DNA of 41,320 bases. Origin: a bacterium (GTDB lineage Bacteria; Patescibacteriota; Gracilibacteria; JAHISY01). Both the position numbers and the translations under genes were made by a program. This document shows positions 1 to 6,679 of the stretch, piece by piece (the stretch's first letter is position 1; every line of letters begins with the position of its first letter). Location of the stretch: assembly GCA_021779375.1 (NCBI GenBank), contig JAJYAT010000008.1, positions 1-41,320 of the forward strand, written 5' to 3'. A model generated the notes under the pieces. That model made no database searches and was not told where the DNA came from. It was given only the letters and a program-made list of their open reading frames with translations.

Positions 1-1
1 T

Positions 2-88
2 AATCACAATGAAGCTGAGGTAAAGAAATATGTACAGAACCAACTTAAAACCCTCGATCGTGCTGAAGCACAGCTTCAGTTAATCTAA
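2..88 (+). CDS. C-terminal end of an unidentified protein (5' end outside window)
   Basis: An open frame enters from the left edge and ends at a TAA at 86-88, giving 28 residues ending in AEAQLQLI. The fragment is polar and probably helical (many Glu, Lys and Gln). It is too short to assign to a family. A GC-rich hairpin that looks like a terminator follows 9 bases later, which supports this being a real gene end. Within the frame, 62-79 form a CTGAAGC/GCTTCAG inverted repeat. Confidence 0.5.
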   Translation, partial: NHNEAEVKKYVQNQLKTLDRAEAQLQLI

Positions 89-97
89 CTTGAAAAT

Positions 98-117
98 CTC
101 GGGGGCTTGCCCCCGAG
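98..117 (+). terminator. Hairpin after the left-edge gene
   Basis: CTCGGGGGC at 98-106 and GCCCCCGAG at 109-117 form a perfect 9-bp stem around a 2-base gap. A T-rich stretch follows. It lies between two convergent genes (left-edge gene and polX), so it may stop both. The T-tract is not continuous, so intrinsic termination is likely but not certain. Confidence 0.6.
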
Positions 118-173
118 TGATTTAATTCTTAAAAGAAGGTTTGATTTTATTAGCTAAATCTATTTTGTCAAAT

Positions 174-1121
174 CTAAAACTCTCTTTTCTCAGGAGACAG
201 ACACTGCTTGCCGAGTTTTTGGTAAATCGCTTTTTCGGTCAAGCCAGCGAGCATTTTGGAGTTTTCGAAAAGTCCGTATTCATTAAGCTTCCAGCCTTTT
301 TTAATCGCGATTTTGCGCAGATAAATGTTGTGATTTTTGTTGCCCGTGAAATACAAAAGCGCCGCACCGAAACTTTTTGCAGGTACGATTCTGAGATCGA
401 CTTGCATTCCATTTTGCAAAAGCAGGGAAGCCTTGGTCGTGCCGCGTCCGAGAATTTTCTGCGCTTCAGGTAGTTCGGTGAAAACCGCAAAAGCTTTGGC
501 TGGATTTTTCGCGGTGGCGAGTAGGTCGATGTCGCCGATGGTCGGACGTCGTCGGCGCAGGCTGCCGGCGATTTCGATGCGCTCGACGACTTGCGCGTGG
601 CGCATTTGGCGCACGATTTTTTCCGCGATTTTGCGCGTCTCGCCGAAAGGACGACGTTCGGTTTTGTGTCCGCGCAGCAGCTGAATTCCGTCCAAAATAT
701 TCGCGACAGTCTTGGCACGCACGCCCGGCAGTTTTTCAAGTTCACCATTTTTTGCCGCTTTTTCCAGTTCGCGCAGATTTTTGATTTCCAACTTTTCATA
801 GAATTTCCGGGCAGTTTTCGGTCCGAGTCCGGGGATTTTCAAAATTTTCAAAAAGCCTTTGGGAAAATTTTTGCGTTCGTTTTCGAGAAATTCGATTTTG
901 CCACTTGCGCCAAATTCCAAAATTTTCGCGACCAAATCAGTCCCGAGTCCGGGCAGCGCGTCGAGTTCCTCCGCCGAAAATTCGTTCGCCGAGCGTGGCA
1001 AATTTTCTACGACCGCTGCGCCGGCGCGGTATGCAGCTACGCGAAAGACGTTCGCGTTTTCGAGTTCGAGTAAATCGGCAATCTCGCGAAACGCGGCGGC
1101 AATTTTTTGATTCAGGTTCAT
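174..1121 (-). CDS. polX: X-family DNA polymerase (pol beta-like), without PHP domain
   Basis: This 315-residue protein should be a nucleotidyltransferase for gap-filling DNA repair. Three helix-hairpin-helix segments are visible (LDALPGLGTD near 53-62, ILKIPGLGPKTA near 93-104, LEKLPGVRAKT near 128-138). The palm carries the GS motif at 186-187 and the three metal-binding aspartates D197, D199 and D242. The stretch YFTGNKNHNIYLRK and the NEYGLF box at 280-285 are typical of bacterial PolX. Bacterial PolX usually runs to about 570 residues with a C-terminal PHP nuclease; here the protein ends just after the polymerase domain, so it should lack that exonuclease. I chose the ATG at 1121 because it overlaps the ymdB stop as ATGA and matches the family N-terminus; the longer frame upstream is read-through of ymdB. 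Confidence 0.9.
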   Translation of the reverse strand: MNLNQKIAAAFREIADLLELENANVFRVAAYRAGAAVVENLPRSANEFSAEELDALPGLGTDLVAKILEFGASGKIEFLENERKNFPKGFLKILKIPGLGPKTARKFYEKLEIKNLRELEKAAKNGELEKLPGVRAKTVANILDGIQLLRGHKTERRPFGETRKIAEKIVRQMRHAQVVERIEIAGSLRRRRPTIGDIDLLATAKNPAKAFAVFTELPEAQKILGRGTTKASLLLQNGMQVDLRIVPAKSFGAALLYFTGNKNHNIYLRKIAIKKGWKLNEYGLFENSKMLAGLTEKAIYQKLGKQCLSPEKREF

Positions 1122-1927
1122 TCGACAAGTTCGTAAATGCGCTCGATTTTCAACGCTTTTCCATTCGCATTGGTCTCGACTAGGACGCCCGAGACGACGA
1201 TTGGTCGACCTTCCGCCATTTCGAGTTTCGCAGGAAGCTGGGTCAAAAATCTTTTGAGCGCGGCTTCCGGCTTCGCGCCGATCGCGGAATTCAACACGCC
1301 GCAAAATCCGGCGTCCGAGATGAAGGCCGTGCCATTCGGCAAAATCCGTTCGTCGGCAGTTTGCACGTGCGTGTGTGTGCCGACGATGGCGCTCACCTTG
1401 CCATCGAGAAAATGTCCGAGCATCGATTTTTCACTCGTCGCTTCGGCGTGAAAGTCGAGAAAGATATTTTTGATTTTCAATTTCTTGGCTTCGGCGATCA
1501 ATTTTTCCGCGGCAAAAAAAGGATTATCGAGCGGATCGCCCATAAAAATTCTTCCCATTAAATTACCGACGAACAATTTTTCTTGGACCCCCGCCTTCGC
1601 GGGGGCAAGCTTTTCCAAAACAAAAAAGCCGTGACCCGGGACGCCGTCTGGATAATTCGCGGGGCGGGTGAGCGGAAAAGCTTTTTTCGCGAAGAGCTCT
1701 TCGTAGCCGACCGCGTCAAAAATATGGTTGCCGCTCGTGAAGCCGTCGATGCCAGCGGCGGCGAGCTCAGCGAGTTGGCGCTCAGTCGGACCGCGACCGT
1801 GCGCGAGATTTTCGGCATTCGCGAGGACGAAGTCGGGCTGAAATTTCTCAAGTAATTTTGGCAGGATTTCTTTCAGACCAATGCGTCCGAATTTGCCGTA
1901 AATATCGCCGAAAAATAGGATTTTCAT
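1118..1927 (-). CDS. ymdB: YmdB-family metallophosphoesterase (2',3'-cAMP phosphodiesterase type)
   Basis: This 269-residue protein matches the YmdB/DR1281 family of calcineurin-like phosphoesterases, known in Bacillus to cleave 2',3'-cyclic nucleotides. Metal-ligand motifs are in order: GDIYGKFGR with D8, NAEN at 37-40, GNHIFD with N67 and H68, a FHAEATSEK segment, and GTHTHVQTADERI. Residues about 107-114 (LAPAKAGV) come from a palindromic repeat at 1588-1605 that sits in frame in the gene. The start codon lies 7 bases after a TAAAAT box, so the transcript is probably leaderless. It is divergent from yraN across only 16 bp and overlaps polX by 4 bp, suggesting a two-gene operon. Confidence 0.93.
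   Translation of the reverse strand: MKILFFGDIYGKFGRIGLKEILPKLLEKFQPDFVLANAENLAHGRGPTERQLAELAAAGIDGFTSGNHIFDAVGYEELFAKKAFPLTRPANYPDGVPGHGFFVLEKLAPAKAGVQEKLFVGNLMGRIFMGDPLDNPFFAAEKLIAEAKKLKIKNIFLDFHAEATSEKSMLGHFLDGKVSAIVGTHTHVQTADERILPNGTAFISDAGFCGVLNSAIGAKPEAALKRFLTQLPAKLEMAEGRPIVVSGVLVETNANGKALKIERIYELVE
1588..1605. repeat. Palindromic repeat inside ymdB
   Basis: CCCCCGC at 1588-1594 and GCGGGGG at 1599-1605 pair around a CTTC loop. The surrounding TTGGACCCC..GGGG context resembles the dispersed GGATTCCCGC..GCGGGAA elements at 33989 and 35286. It is read in frame as part of a PAKAGVQ-like peptide, the usual translation of this element type, so the gene has tolerated it. Confidence 0.7.
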
Positions 1928-1943
1928 GAGATAATTTTAGCAA
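1928..1943. promoter_or_regulatory. Compact divergent promoter between ymdB and yraN
   Basis: Only 16 bp separate the two ATGs. On the minus strand TAAAAT ends 7 bases before the ymdB start. On the plus strand GATAAT ends 9 bases before the yraN start. The two -10 boxes overlap on opposite strands. Any -35 element or regulator site must lie inside the opposite coding sequence, and both mRNAs would start at or next to the start codon. Confidence 0.55.
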
Positions 1944-2282
1944 ATGAGTTTCAAAAAGAATTTCGGCAATGACGGTGAAATTTTGGCTGGCAAATTTCTC
2001 GCGAGTCGGGGACTTGAGATTTTGGAAACGAATTTTCATGCCAAAGACGGCGAGGTCGATTTGATTTGCCGCGACCGTGCGGAAATCGTCTTCGTCGAAG
2101 TGAAAGCGCGGCGGTCGGCGAAATTTGGCGCGGCAATCGAGGCTGTCGGTGAAGCGAAACTGGAAAAAATCGTGGCGGCGGGTCAAAAATTTCTGCTCGA
2201 AAATTCGCTCGAAAATGCCGACTGGCGCGTAGATCTCATCACGATTGAAGACGGCAAATTGAAGTGGTTGAAAGGAATTTAA
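1944..2282 (+). CDS. yraN: YraN/UPF0102-family nuclease-fold protein
   Basis: This 112-residue protein has the length and layout of the UPF0102 (YraN) family, which has an endonuclease-like fold and is thought to act in DNA metabolism. The visible signature is GEILAGKFLASRG, then AKDGEVDLICRD with the acidic pair, then IVFVEVKAR, equivalent to the D/E-x-K motif of restriction-like nucleases. A DWRVDLITI segment lies near the end. No molecular activity is firmly established for the family. The stop codon runs directly into a tandem repeat array, and the next transcription unit comes from the opposite strand. Confidence 0.9.
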   Translation: MSFKKNFGNDGEILAGKFLASRGLEILETNFHAKDGEVDLICRDRAEIVFVEVKARRSAKFGAAIEAVGEAKLEKIVAAGQKFLLENSLENADWRVDLITIEDGKLKWLKGI

Positions 2283-2345
2283 GTCATAAGTCATAAGTCA
2301 TAAGTCATAAGTCATAAGTATTAAGTTTGTAAGAACTAAGAACTA
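2281..2345. repeat. Tandem 7-mer array (AAGTCAT) with degenerate tail
   Basis: Starting inside the yraN stop codon, AAGTCAT is repeated five times (2281-2315), then decays to AAGTATT and AAGTTTG, followed by an AACTAAGAACTAAAAAC type sequence. The 15-mer TCATAAGTATTAAGT at 2312-2326 occurs identically at 22774-22788, beside a four-helix-bundle gene. Similar words recur in many spacers of the window. Confidence 0.85.
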
Positions 2346-2846
2346 AAAACCCCCTCGTCAGAAAATTTATAATCCAACAAGGGGGTTTGATCCGCTCGAA
2401 TGAAATTCTCGCACTCAAATTAGTTTCAAATTTGAAGCGAAAAATTACGATTTCGTGCGGGCTGCGTGAGGGACCGAGCCTCTCGCGTTCCCACTCTTCT
2501 TCGGTAGATTCGGGAGCTACCTCTCCGATTGTAAGTCGCCGGAGCGACCATCAATCTTTCTGTTCTCGAGCCGTTTAGATTTTTTAGGTGAAAATGACTC
2601 GCGAAAGAAAATTGCCTTTCGGTGGCGGGATCGTTTCGGCGCGATCCGCGATCGAAAAGTAGGAAGTGAGCCCAGTCTGTCTGTCACGGATTCCGTCGAA
2701 GAAAATTTTTTAAATTAACTTCGGCAGGACTCGGGACGAACCCGAATGCCAAAACAAACAAAAATTTGACCGGACTCGCTTCCTACCCGAAAGGTTTTTT
2801 TAAAGATGAGATGTGAAGAGTTCGTTTTTGTTTTTAGTTTTGAACT
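2345..2846 (-). ncRNA. Unassigned structured RNA, about 500 nt
   Basis: No protein gene is credible between yraN and gmk, yet the segment is full of helices and has its own minus-strand promoter and terminator. A 19-position long-range helix joins 2768-2786 with 2659-2677; read on the minus strand all but one position pair, using two G-U wobbles, while the plus strand has more mismatches. Local stems include GTCGC/GCGAC at 2535-2548 inside GATTG/CAATC, CGAAAG/CTTTCG at 2602-2621, and a bulged GCGGGATCG/CGATCCGC pair at 2625-2649. I looked for hallmarks of RNase P RNA (the conserved P4 strands in their order), tmRNA (tRNA-like ends, tag frame), SRP RNA and 6S RNA and found none convincing. The class is unknown to me; a very divergent RNase P RNA is the main alternative. 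Confidence 0.6.
2347..2388 (-). terminator. Rho-independent terminator of the minus-strand RNA
   Basis: AAACCCCCT at 2347-2355 and AGGGGGTTT at 2380-2388 form a 9-bp stem around a 24-base loop. Read on the minus strand, the hairpin ends in a T5 run. Read on the plus strand, the stem is followed by GA, so the minus strand is the better terminator orientation. It closes the RNA that starts near 2846. Confidence 0.65.
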
Positions 2847-2852
2847 GTTTAT

Positions 2853-2881
2853 ATTTTAACAAAATTATCTAAAAAAGTCAA
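2853..2881 (-). promoter_or_regulatory. Strong extended -10 promoter for the structured RNA
   Basis: On the minus strand TTGACT (2881-2876) is followed by a 17-base spacer and TAAAAT (2858-2853), with TGT directly before the -10, giving an extended -10 box. This is the best sigma70-type promoter in the window. It points away from gmk into the RNA gene, with a predicted start near 2846. Confidence 0.8.
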
Positions 2882-2956
2882 TCAGGCGTGGCGCGAAAAT
2901 AATTTATTCCATCTTCGCCGAGGCTTCGACGGATTGTGCGTTAAAATATCGGACAA

Positions 2957-3556
2957 TTGAGCACGAAAATCTTCAAAATGATTGGCAAACTTTTTCTCAT
3001 CGTCGGACCGAGCGGAGTCGGCAAAGGCACGCTCGTGCATGCTTTGCGACGCAATCACCCGGAATTTTATTTTCCGCCATCGGCGACGACACGCGCGCCG
3101 CGCGCAGGCGAGACGGAAGGGGATCAGTATTTTTTCGTGTCAGATGAGCGCTTCGAAAAGCTGCAGCACGAAAATAAATTCCTCGAAACTGCGGTCGTCC
3201 ATGCGGCGGAAAAATACGGTACGCTGCGCGAGCCAATCGAGGCAGCGATTGCCGCAGGCAAAGTCGTGATTCGCGAAGTCGATATTCAAGGGCTTAAAAC
3301 GATTCGTCAAAATTTTCCACGTGAAAAATTCACGGCGATTTTCATCGTACCGCCGGATTTCGCGACGCTTGCTCGGAGAATTCACAAACGCCAGCCGGAT
3401 ATGTCAGACACGGAATTAGCGCATCGATTGGAGTCGGCGAAAGCCGAACTAATCCAAAAAGATTTAGCTGATTTCGAAGTGGTGTCGGGCGAAGACGCGA
3501 TTGGCAAAATGGTTGCCGAAGTCGAGGCAATTATTGCGCGTGAGTTGTGCGAATAA
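2957..3556 (+). CDS. gmk: Guanylate kinase
   Basis: Gmk phosphorylates GMP to GDP. The P-loop GPSGVGKGT is near the N-terminus, followed by the GMP-binding stretch with TTRAPRAGE and GDQYFF, then REVDIQG, and the lid segment RIHKRQPDMSDTELAHRL. The length of 199 residues is normal. Two starts are possible: TTG at 2957, 8 bases after a TTAAAAT box and so fitting the leaderless pattern of this genome, or ATG at 2978, which gives MIGKLFLIVG. I keep the longer form because of the promoter spacing, but the ATG is nearly as likely. The gene is convergent with ftsX, with 2 bp between stops. Confidence 0.92.
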   Translation: MSTKIFKMIGKLFLIVGPSGVGKGTLVHALRRNHPEFYFPPSATTRAPRAGETEGDQYFFVSDERFEKLQHENKFLETAVVHAAEKYGTLREPIEAAIAAGKVVIREVDIQGLKTIRQNFPREKFTAIFIVPPDFATLARRIHKRQPDMSDTELAHRLESAKAELIQKDLADFEVVSGEDAIGKMVAEVEAIIARELCE

Positions 3557-3558
3557 TT

Positions 3559-4518
3559 TTAGTGCAAAATTACCTCGCGGCTGGAGAGATATTTGCGTGT
3601 CGCGATGATACTTGCGAGCGTGCCAATCGTGATGGCGGCGAGAATTTGCCAAGCCAAAATCAACGCGAAATGATTGCTGAAATTCGTCGTCGTCATTGAG
3701 AGCATTTCACCGAAGCTACCAAATTGATTGGCGGAAAAAGCGCTCGTGTCGAAGTGCGCGATGCCGAGAAAGAAAATTCCAGCGCTCACGAGACTGGCGG
3801 CGAAACCAAAAAAAATACCTTCAAAAATAAACGGCAGGCGAATGAATTGGCGTGTCGCGCCGACGAGTCGCATGATGCCGATTTCGAGTCCGCGCGTAAA
3901 AATCGCGAGGCGCAGAACGGCGACGATGATCAGAATTCCGAGTCCGGAAAAAATGAGTATCGCAGCGAGACTGATATTGGTGAGCGTGCGGTCGAGCGCG
4001 ATGATCTTCTCAGCGGCCGTGATGGCGAGTGTGCCGGTCGCTGGTTCAGCGAGATTAAAAAGTCCGCTGTAACGACTCGTATCGAGAAAGCTAATAATTT
4101 CACTGTGCAAGTCAGCATTGGCTGAAATCACGAGTGTCGCAGGCAGCGGAGAACTTTTCGTGTTGGCGCTGAGCCAGGTCGCGAGCTGCCTATTCGACTG
4201 TCCGAAATTCGCGACAAAATTTCGGAACGCCTCATCGCTGGAAATAAATTTGACTGAGCGGATTCCAGGAAAGTTGGATTGCAGCTCAGATTCAATCGCA
4301 TTCACCTGAAAATCTTCGACTGGCTTCACGAAATTGAGCGCGAGATCGAGTCGCGAATTGACTACCGAGAGCGCGGTTTTTTGAAATTCATTCGCGAACA
4401 AAATTCCATTAAACAGCATAAAAAGCAGCGTAATCACGCTGACTGCGACGATGCTCGTGAGACCATTGCGCCAAATATTTTGGCCGGTCATCCGCAAAAT
4501 TCGGAGAAATAAAATCAT
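3559..4518 (-). CDS. ftsX: Cell-division permease FtsX
   Basis: This 319-residue membrane protein has the FtsX layout: a cytoplasmic N-terminus, one membrane helix (about 22-42, TSIVAVSVITLLFML), a large extracytoplasmic domain with the residues SVKFISSDEAF, and three C-terminal helices including ILIIVAVLRLAIFTRGLEIGIMRLVGAT split by the conserved GIMRLVGAT loop. FtsX pairs with the ATPase FtsE to activate wall hydrolases at division; FtsE is not in the window. The start overlaps the stop of the upstream nucleotidyltransferase as ATGA, so the two are translationally coupled. Confidence 0.88.
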   Translation of the reverse strand: MILFLRILRMTGQNIWRNGLTSIVAVSVITLLFMLFNGILFANEFQKTALSVVNSRLDLALNFVKPVEDFQVNAIESELQSNFPGIRSVKFISSDEAFRNFVANFGQSNRQLATWLSANTKSSPLPATLVISANADLHSEIISFLDTSRYSGLFNLAEPATGTLAITAAEKIIALDRTLTNISLAAILIFSGLGILIIVAVLRLAIFTRGLEIGIMRLVGATRQFIRLPFIFEGIFFGFAASLVSAGIFFLGIAHFDTSAFSANQFGSFGEMLSMTTTNFSNHFALILAWQILAAITIGTLASIIATRKYLSSREVILH

Positions 4519-4919
4519 TTTTTGAGAAGGAGAGACGATTTATATTTTTCAGGTTGGAATGATTTTAGCCGAATTATTTTCGGAGTGAGCTTGATTTTTT
4601 TCAATTTCGTTTTTAGCTCAGCAGGCGTGAAAGTCTTTTGGTCGAAGCCAAGCGCGATGATGTTTGGTTGGATTTTAATTACTGGTTTTAGAAAGTCTTG
4701 CGGATCGCCGAGTCGTGCGGCGAAAACATTGCCCGCATGCGCGACAGTCGCGAGTCGGCTACGCTCGGAAAAATGCGGACGCCGATTCTTGATTTTGGCG
4801 ACATTCGCATCGCGGGCGACGACGACGAACACTTGTCCTAGTCTCGCCGCTTGCGCGAAAAAATTCTCATGCCCGGGGTGTAGACCGTCGAATGTTCCGA
4901 AGATGAGGACTTTTTTCAC
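4515..4919 (-). CDS. Cytidylyltransferase-like nucleotidyltransferase
   Basis: This 134-residue protein has the nucleotidyltransferase signature GTFDGLHPGHENFF, with the HxGH motif that binds nucleotide triphosphate phosphates, and RRPHFSERSRLATV equivalent to the R/S-E-R region. Size and motifs fit small CTP:glycerol-3-phosphate cytidylyltransferase or archaeal-type FAD synthetase relatives; the substrate cannot be told. The start is GTG at 4919, 8 bases after a minus-strand TAAAAT box. The gene is divergent from gatC and overlaps ftsX by 4 bp. Confidence 0.85.
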   Translation of the reverse strand: MKKVLIFGTFDGLHPGHENFFAQAARLGQVFVVVARDANVAKIKNRRPHFSERSRLATVAHAGNVFAARLGDPQDFLKPVIKIQPNIIALGFDQKTFTPAELKTKLKKIKLTPKIIRLKSFQPEKYKSSLLLKK

Positions 4920-4964
4920 CTCGCAATTTTAGCAGTCCAATTTTTTTGTTAAAATCCCCCGGAA

Positions 4965-5252
4965 ATGCAAATTACCAAAGACCTTGTCGTCAAAATTGCG
5001 AAGCTCGCGCGGATTCGGCTCGACGATTCCGAGACCGAAAAATTTACGACGCAGCTCGGCGCAATCGTCGGCTTCATCGAAAAACTGAATTCCGTCGATA
5101 CAGCTGGGGTTGCCGAGACGAATCAAGTCAACGGCATGGAAAATGTTTTGCGTGAGGATGAGATTGAGAATTTCCCGAAAATGAACGAGCTGATTGCCTG
5201 CTCACAGCACCCGCTGGAAAACAATCAAATTAAAATTAAGAAATCGATTTGA
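4965..5252 (+). CDS. gatC: Asp/Glu-tRNA amidotransferase subunit C
   Basis: GatC (95 residues) is the small linker subunit of the GatCAB complex, which converts Asp-tRNA(Asn) and Glu-tRNA(Gln) to the amides. The N-terminal VVKIAKLARIRLDDSETEKF and the later NVLREDEI match the family. A TTAAAAT box ends 10 bases before the ATG. The stop overlaps the gatA start. GatB is not in the window. Confidence 0.92.
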   Translation: MQITKDLVVKIAKLARIRLDDSETEKFTTQLGAIVGFIEKLNSVDTAGVAETNQVNGMENVLREDEIENFPKMNELIACSQHPLENNQIKIKKSI

Positions 5253-6679
5253 GCGAAATTACTTCTTTAAATCTCGTCGAGACAAGAAAGTTATTGTCTG
5301 AAAAAAAAGCTTCTGCCGCAGAGGTTTCCGCGGCTTATTCGCAAAGAATTGCGGTGCTCGACCCCAAAATCGAAAGTTACCTTTTCGTCGCGCAAGATCA
5401 GGCGAGCGAAAATCTGACCGGTAGTTTGGGCGGAATTCCAATCGCGCACAAAGATGTTTTCTGCACGTCCGGAATGCCGACGACCGCCGCTTCCAAAATT
5501 TTGGAAAATTATGTCCCGCCTTTTGACGCGACCGCGGTCGCAAAATTGAAGCAGGCGGGGAGTGTGATTCTCGGTAAAGTGAACACGGACGAATTCACGA
5601 TGGGTGCTTCGACGGAAACTTCGGCTTTCAAAAAAACGCGCAATCCCTGGGATCTGGCGCGCGTGCCGGGCGGCAGTTCCGGCGGATCGGCGGCGGCAGT
5701 TGCGGCGGATTTGTGCGTTTTCGCGACGGCGACAGACACGGGTGGTTCGATTCGCCAGCCGTCTTCCTTTTGTGGTGTGACCGGGCTGAAGCCGACTTAC
5801 GGTCGGATTTCGCGTTATGGTGTGATCTCGATGGCGAGCTCGCTTGACACGATTGGCGTGATTACGAAGAGCGTAGCAGACGCGGCGATTGCGCTCGAAA
5901 TTCTCGCGGGTCAAGATTCGAAAGACGCGACGACTGGTTCCGCGCCAGTGGAAAAATATTCTGAGAATTTACGTACTGATCTAAAAGGCTTGAAAATAGG
6001 TATTCCGCGTGAATATTTCGTCGAAGGTTTGGACGCGGGAGTCGAAGAAGTAATTCGGGCGGCGATTGACCAGCTTAAAAAACTCGGCGCGGAGATTGTC
6101 GAAATTTCTTTGCCGCACACCGAATTCGCCGTGCCGACTTATTACGTCGTCGCGAGTTCCGAAATTTCGGCGAACATGGCGCGTTTCGATGGTATTCGCT
6201 ATGGTCCGACAATCAAAAACGAAGACGCGGCGAACTTAGTTGAAATGTATTTCGAGAATCGCACGCTCGGTTTTGGCGATGAAGTGAAACGCCGCATCAT
6301 GCTCGGGACTTTCGCGCTGTCGGCGGGCTATGCTGATAAGTTTTACAAAAAAGCCTTGCAAGTTCGGACGCTGATTAAAAAAGATTTTGACGACGCTTTC
6401 ACAGGTGTCGACTTGATCGCTGCGCCGGTCGCGCCGACCACGGCTTTCAAACTCGGCGAGAAGATCGACGATCCGGTACAAATGTATCTCGCTGACATTT
6501 TCACTGCACCGGCGAGTCTCGCAGGTGTGCCGGCGATTTCCGTTCCGGCTGGATTTTCCGCCGATTTGCCGGTCGGATTGCAACTCATCGCGCCGCAATT
6601 CGCCGAAGCGAAATTGCTCGCCGCGGCGCACGCTTTCCAGATTACGACTGATTTTCACCTGCAAAAACCAACCATTTAA
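5249..6679 (+). CDS. gatA: Asp/Glu-tRNA amidotransferase subunit A (glutaminase)
   Basis: GatA hydrolyses glutamine and passes ammonia to GatB. The 476-residue protein carries the amidase signature GGSSGGSAAAVAADL and the Lys/cis-Ser/Ser triad as K68, S143 and S167, with the expected spacing. The start is a TTG that overlaps the gatC stop (TTGA); no ATG fits the family N-terminus, MSEITSLNLVETRKLL, better. The reductase gene follows with no gap. Confidence 0.93.
   Translation: MSEITSLNLVETRKLLSEKKASAAEVSAAYSQRIAVLDPKIESYLFVAQDQASENLTGSLGGIPIAHKDVFCTSGMPTTAASKILENYVPPFDATAVAKLKQAGSVILGKVNTDEFTMGASTETSAFKKTRNPWDLARVPGGSSGGSAAAVAADLCVFATATDTGGSIRQPSSFCGVTGLKPTYGRISRYGVISMASSLDTIGVITKSVADAAIALEILAGQDSKDATTGSAPVEKYSENLRTDLKGLKIGIPREYFVEGLDAGVEEVIRAAIDQLKKLGAEIVEISLPHTEFAVPTYYVVASSEISANMARFDGIRYGPTIKNEDAANLVEMYFENRTLGFGDEVKRRIMLGTFALSAGYADKFYKKALQVRTLIKKDFDDAFTGVDLIAAPVAPTTAFKLGEKIDDPVQMYLADIFTAPASLAGVPAISVPAGFSADLPVGLQLIAPQFAEAKLLAAAHAFQITTDFHLQKPTI

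Noticed and set aside
2281-2315. Tandem AAGTCAT units as a CRISPR array
   Set aside because: Units are 7 bp and contiguous with no spacers, and no cas genes are nearby.
2387-2578. A 63-codon plus-strand frame in the yraN-gmk spacer
   Set aside because: It has no protein-like composition, it runs across several stable stems, and the promoter and terminator there are on the minus strand.
2345-2846. The structured RNA as RNase P RNA or tmRNA
   Set aside because: A 3' P4 strand with ACAGAA and GGCUU in the right order, and tRNA-like ends with a tag frame, are not present. A very divergent form cannot be excluded without a covariance search.
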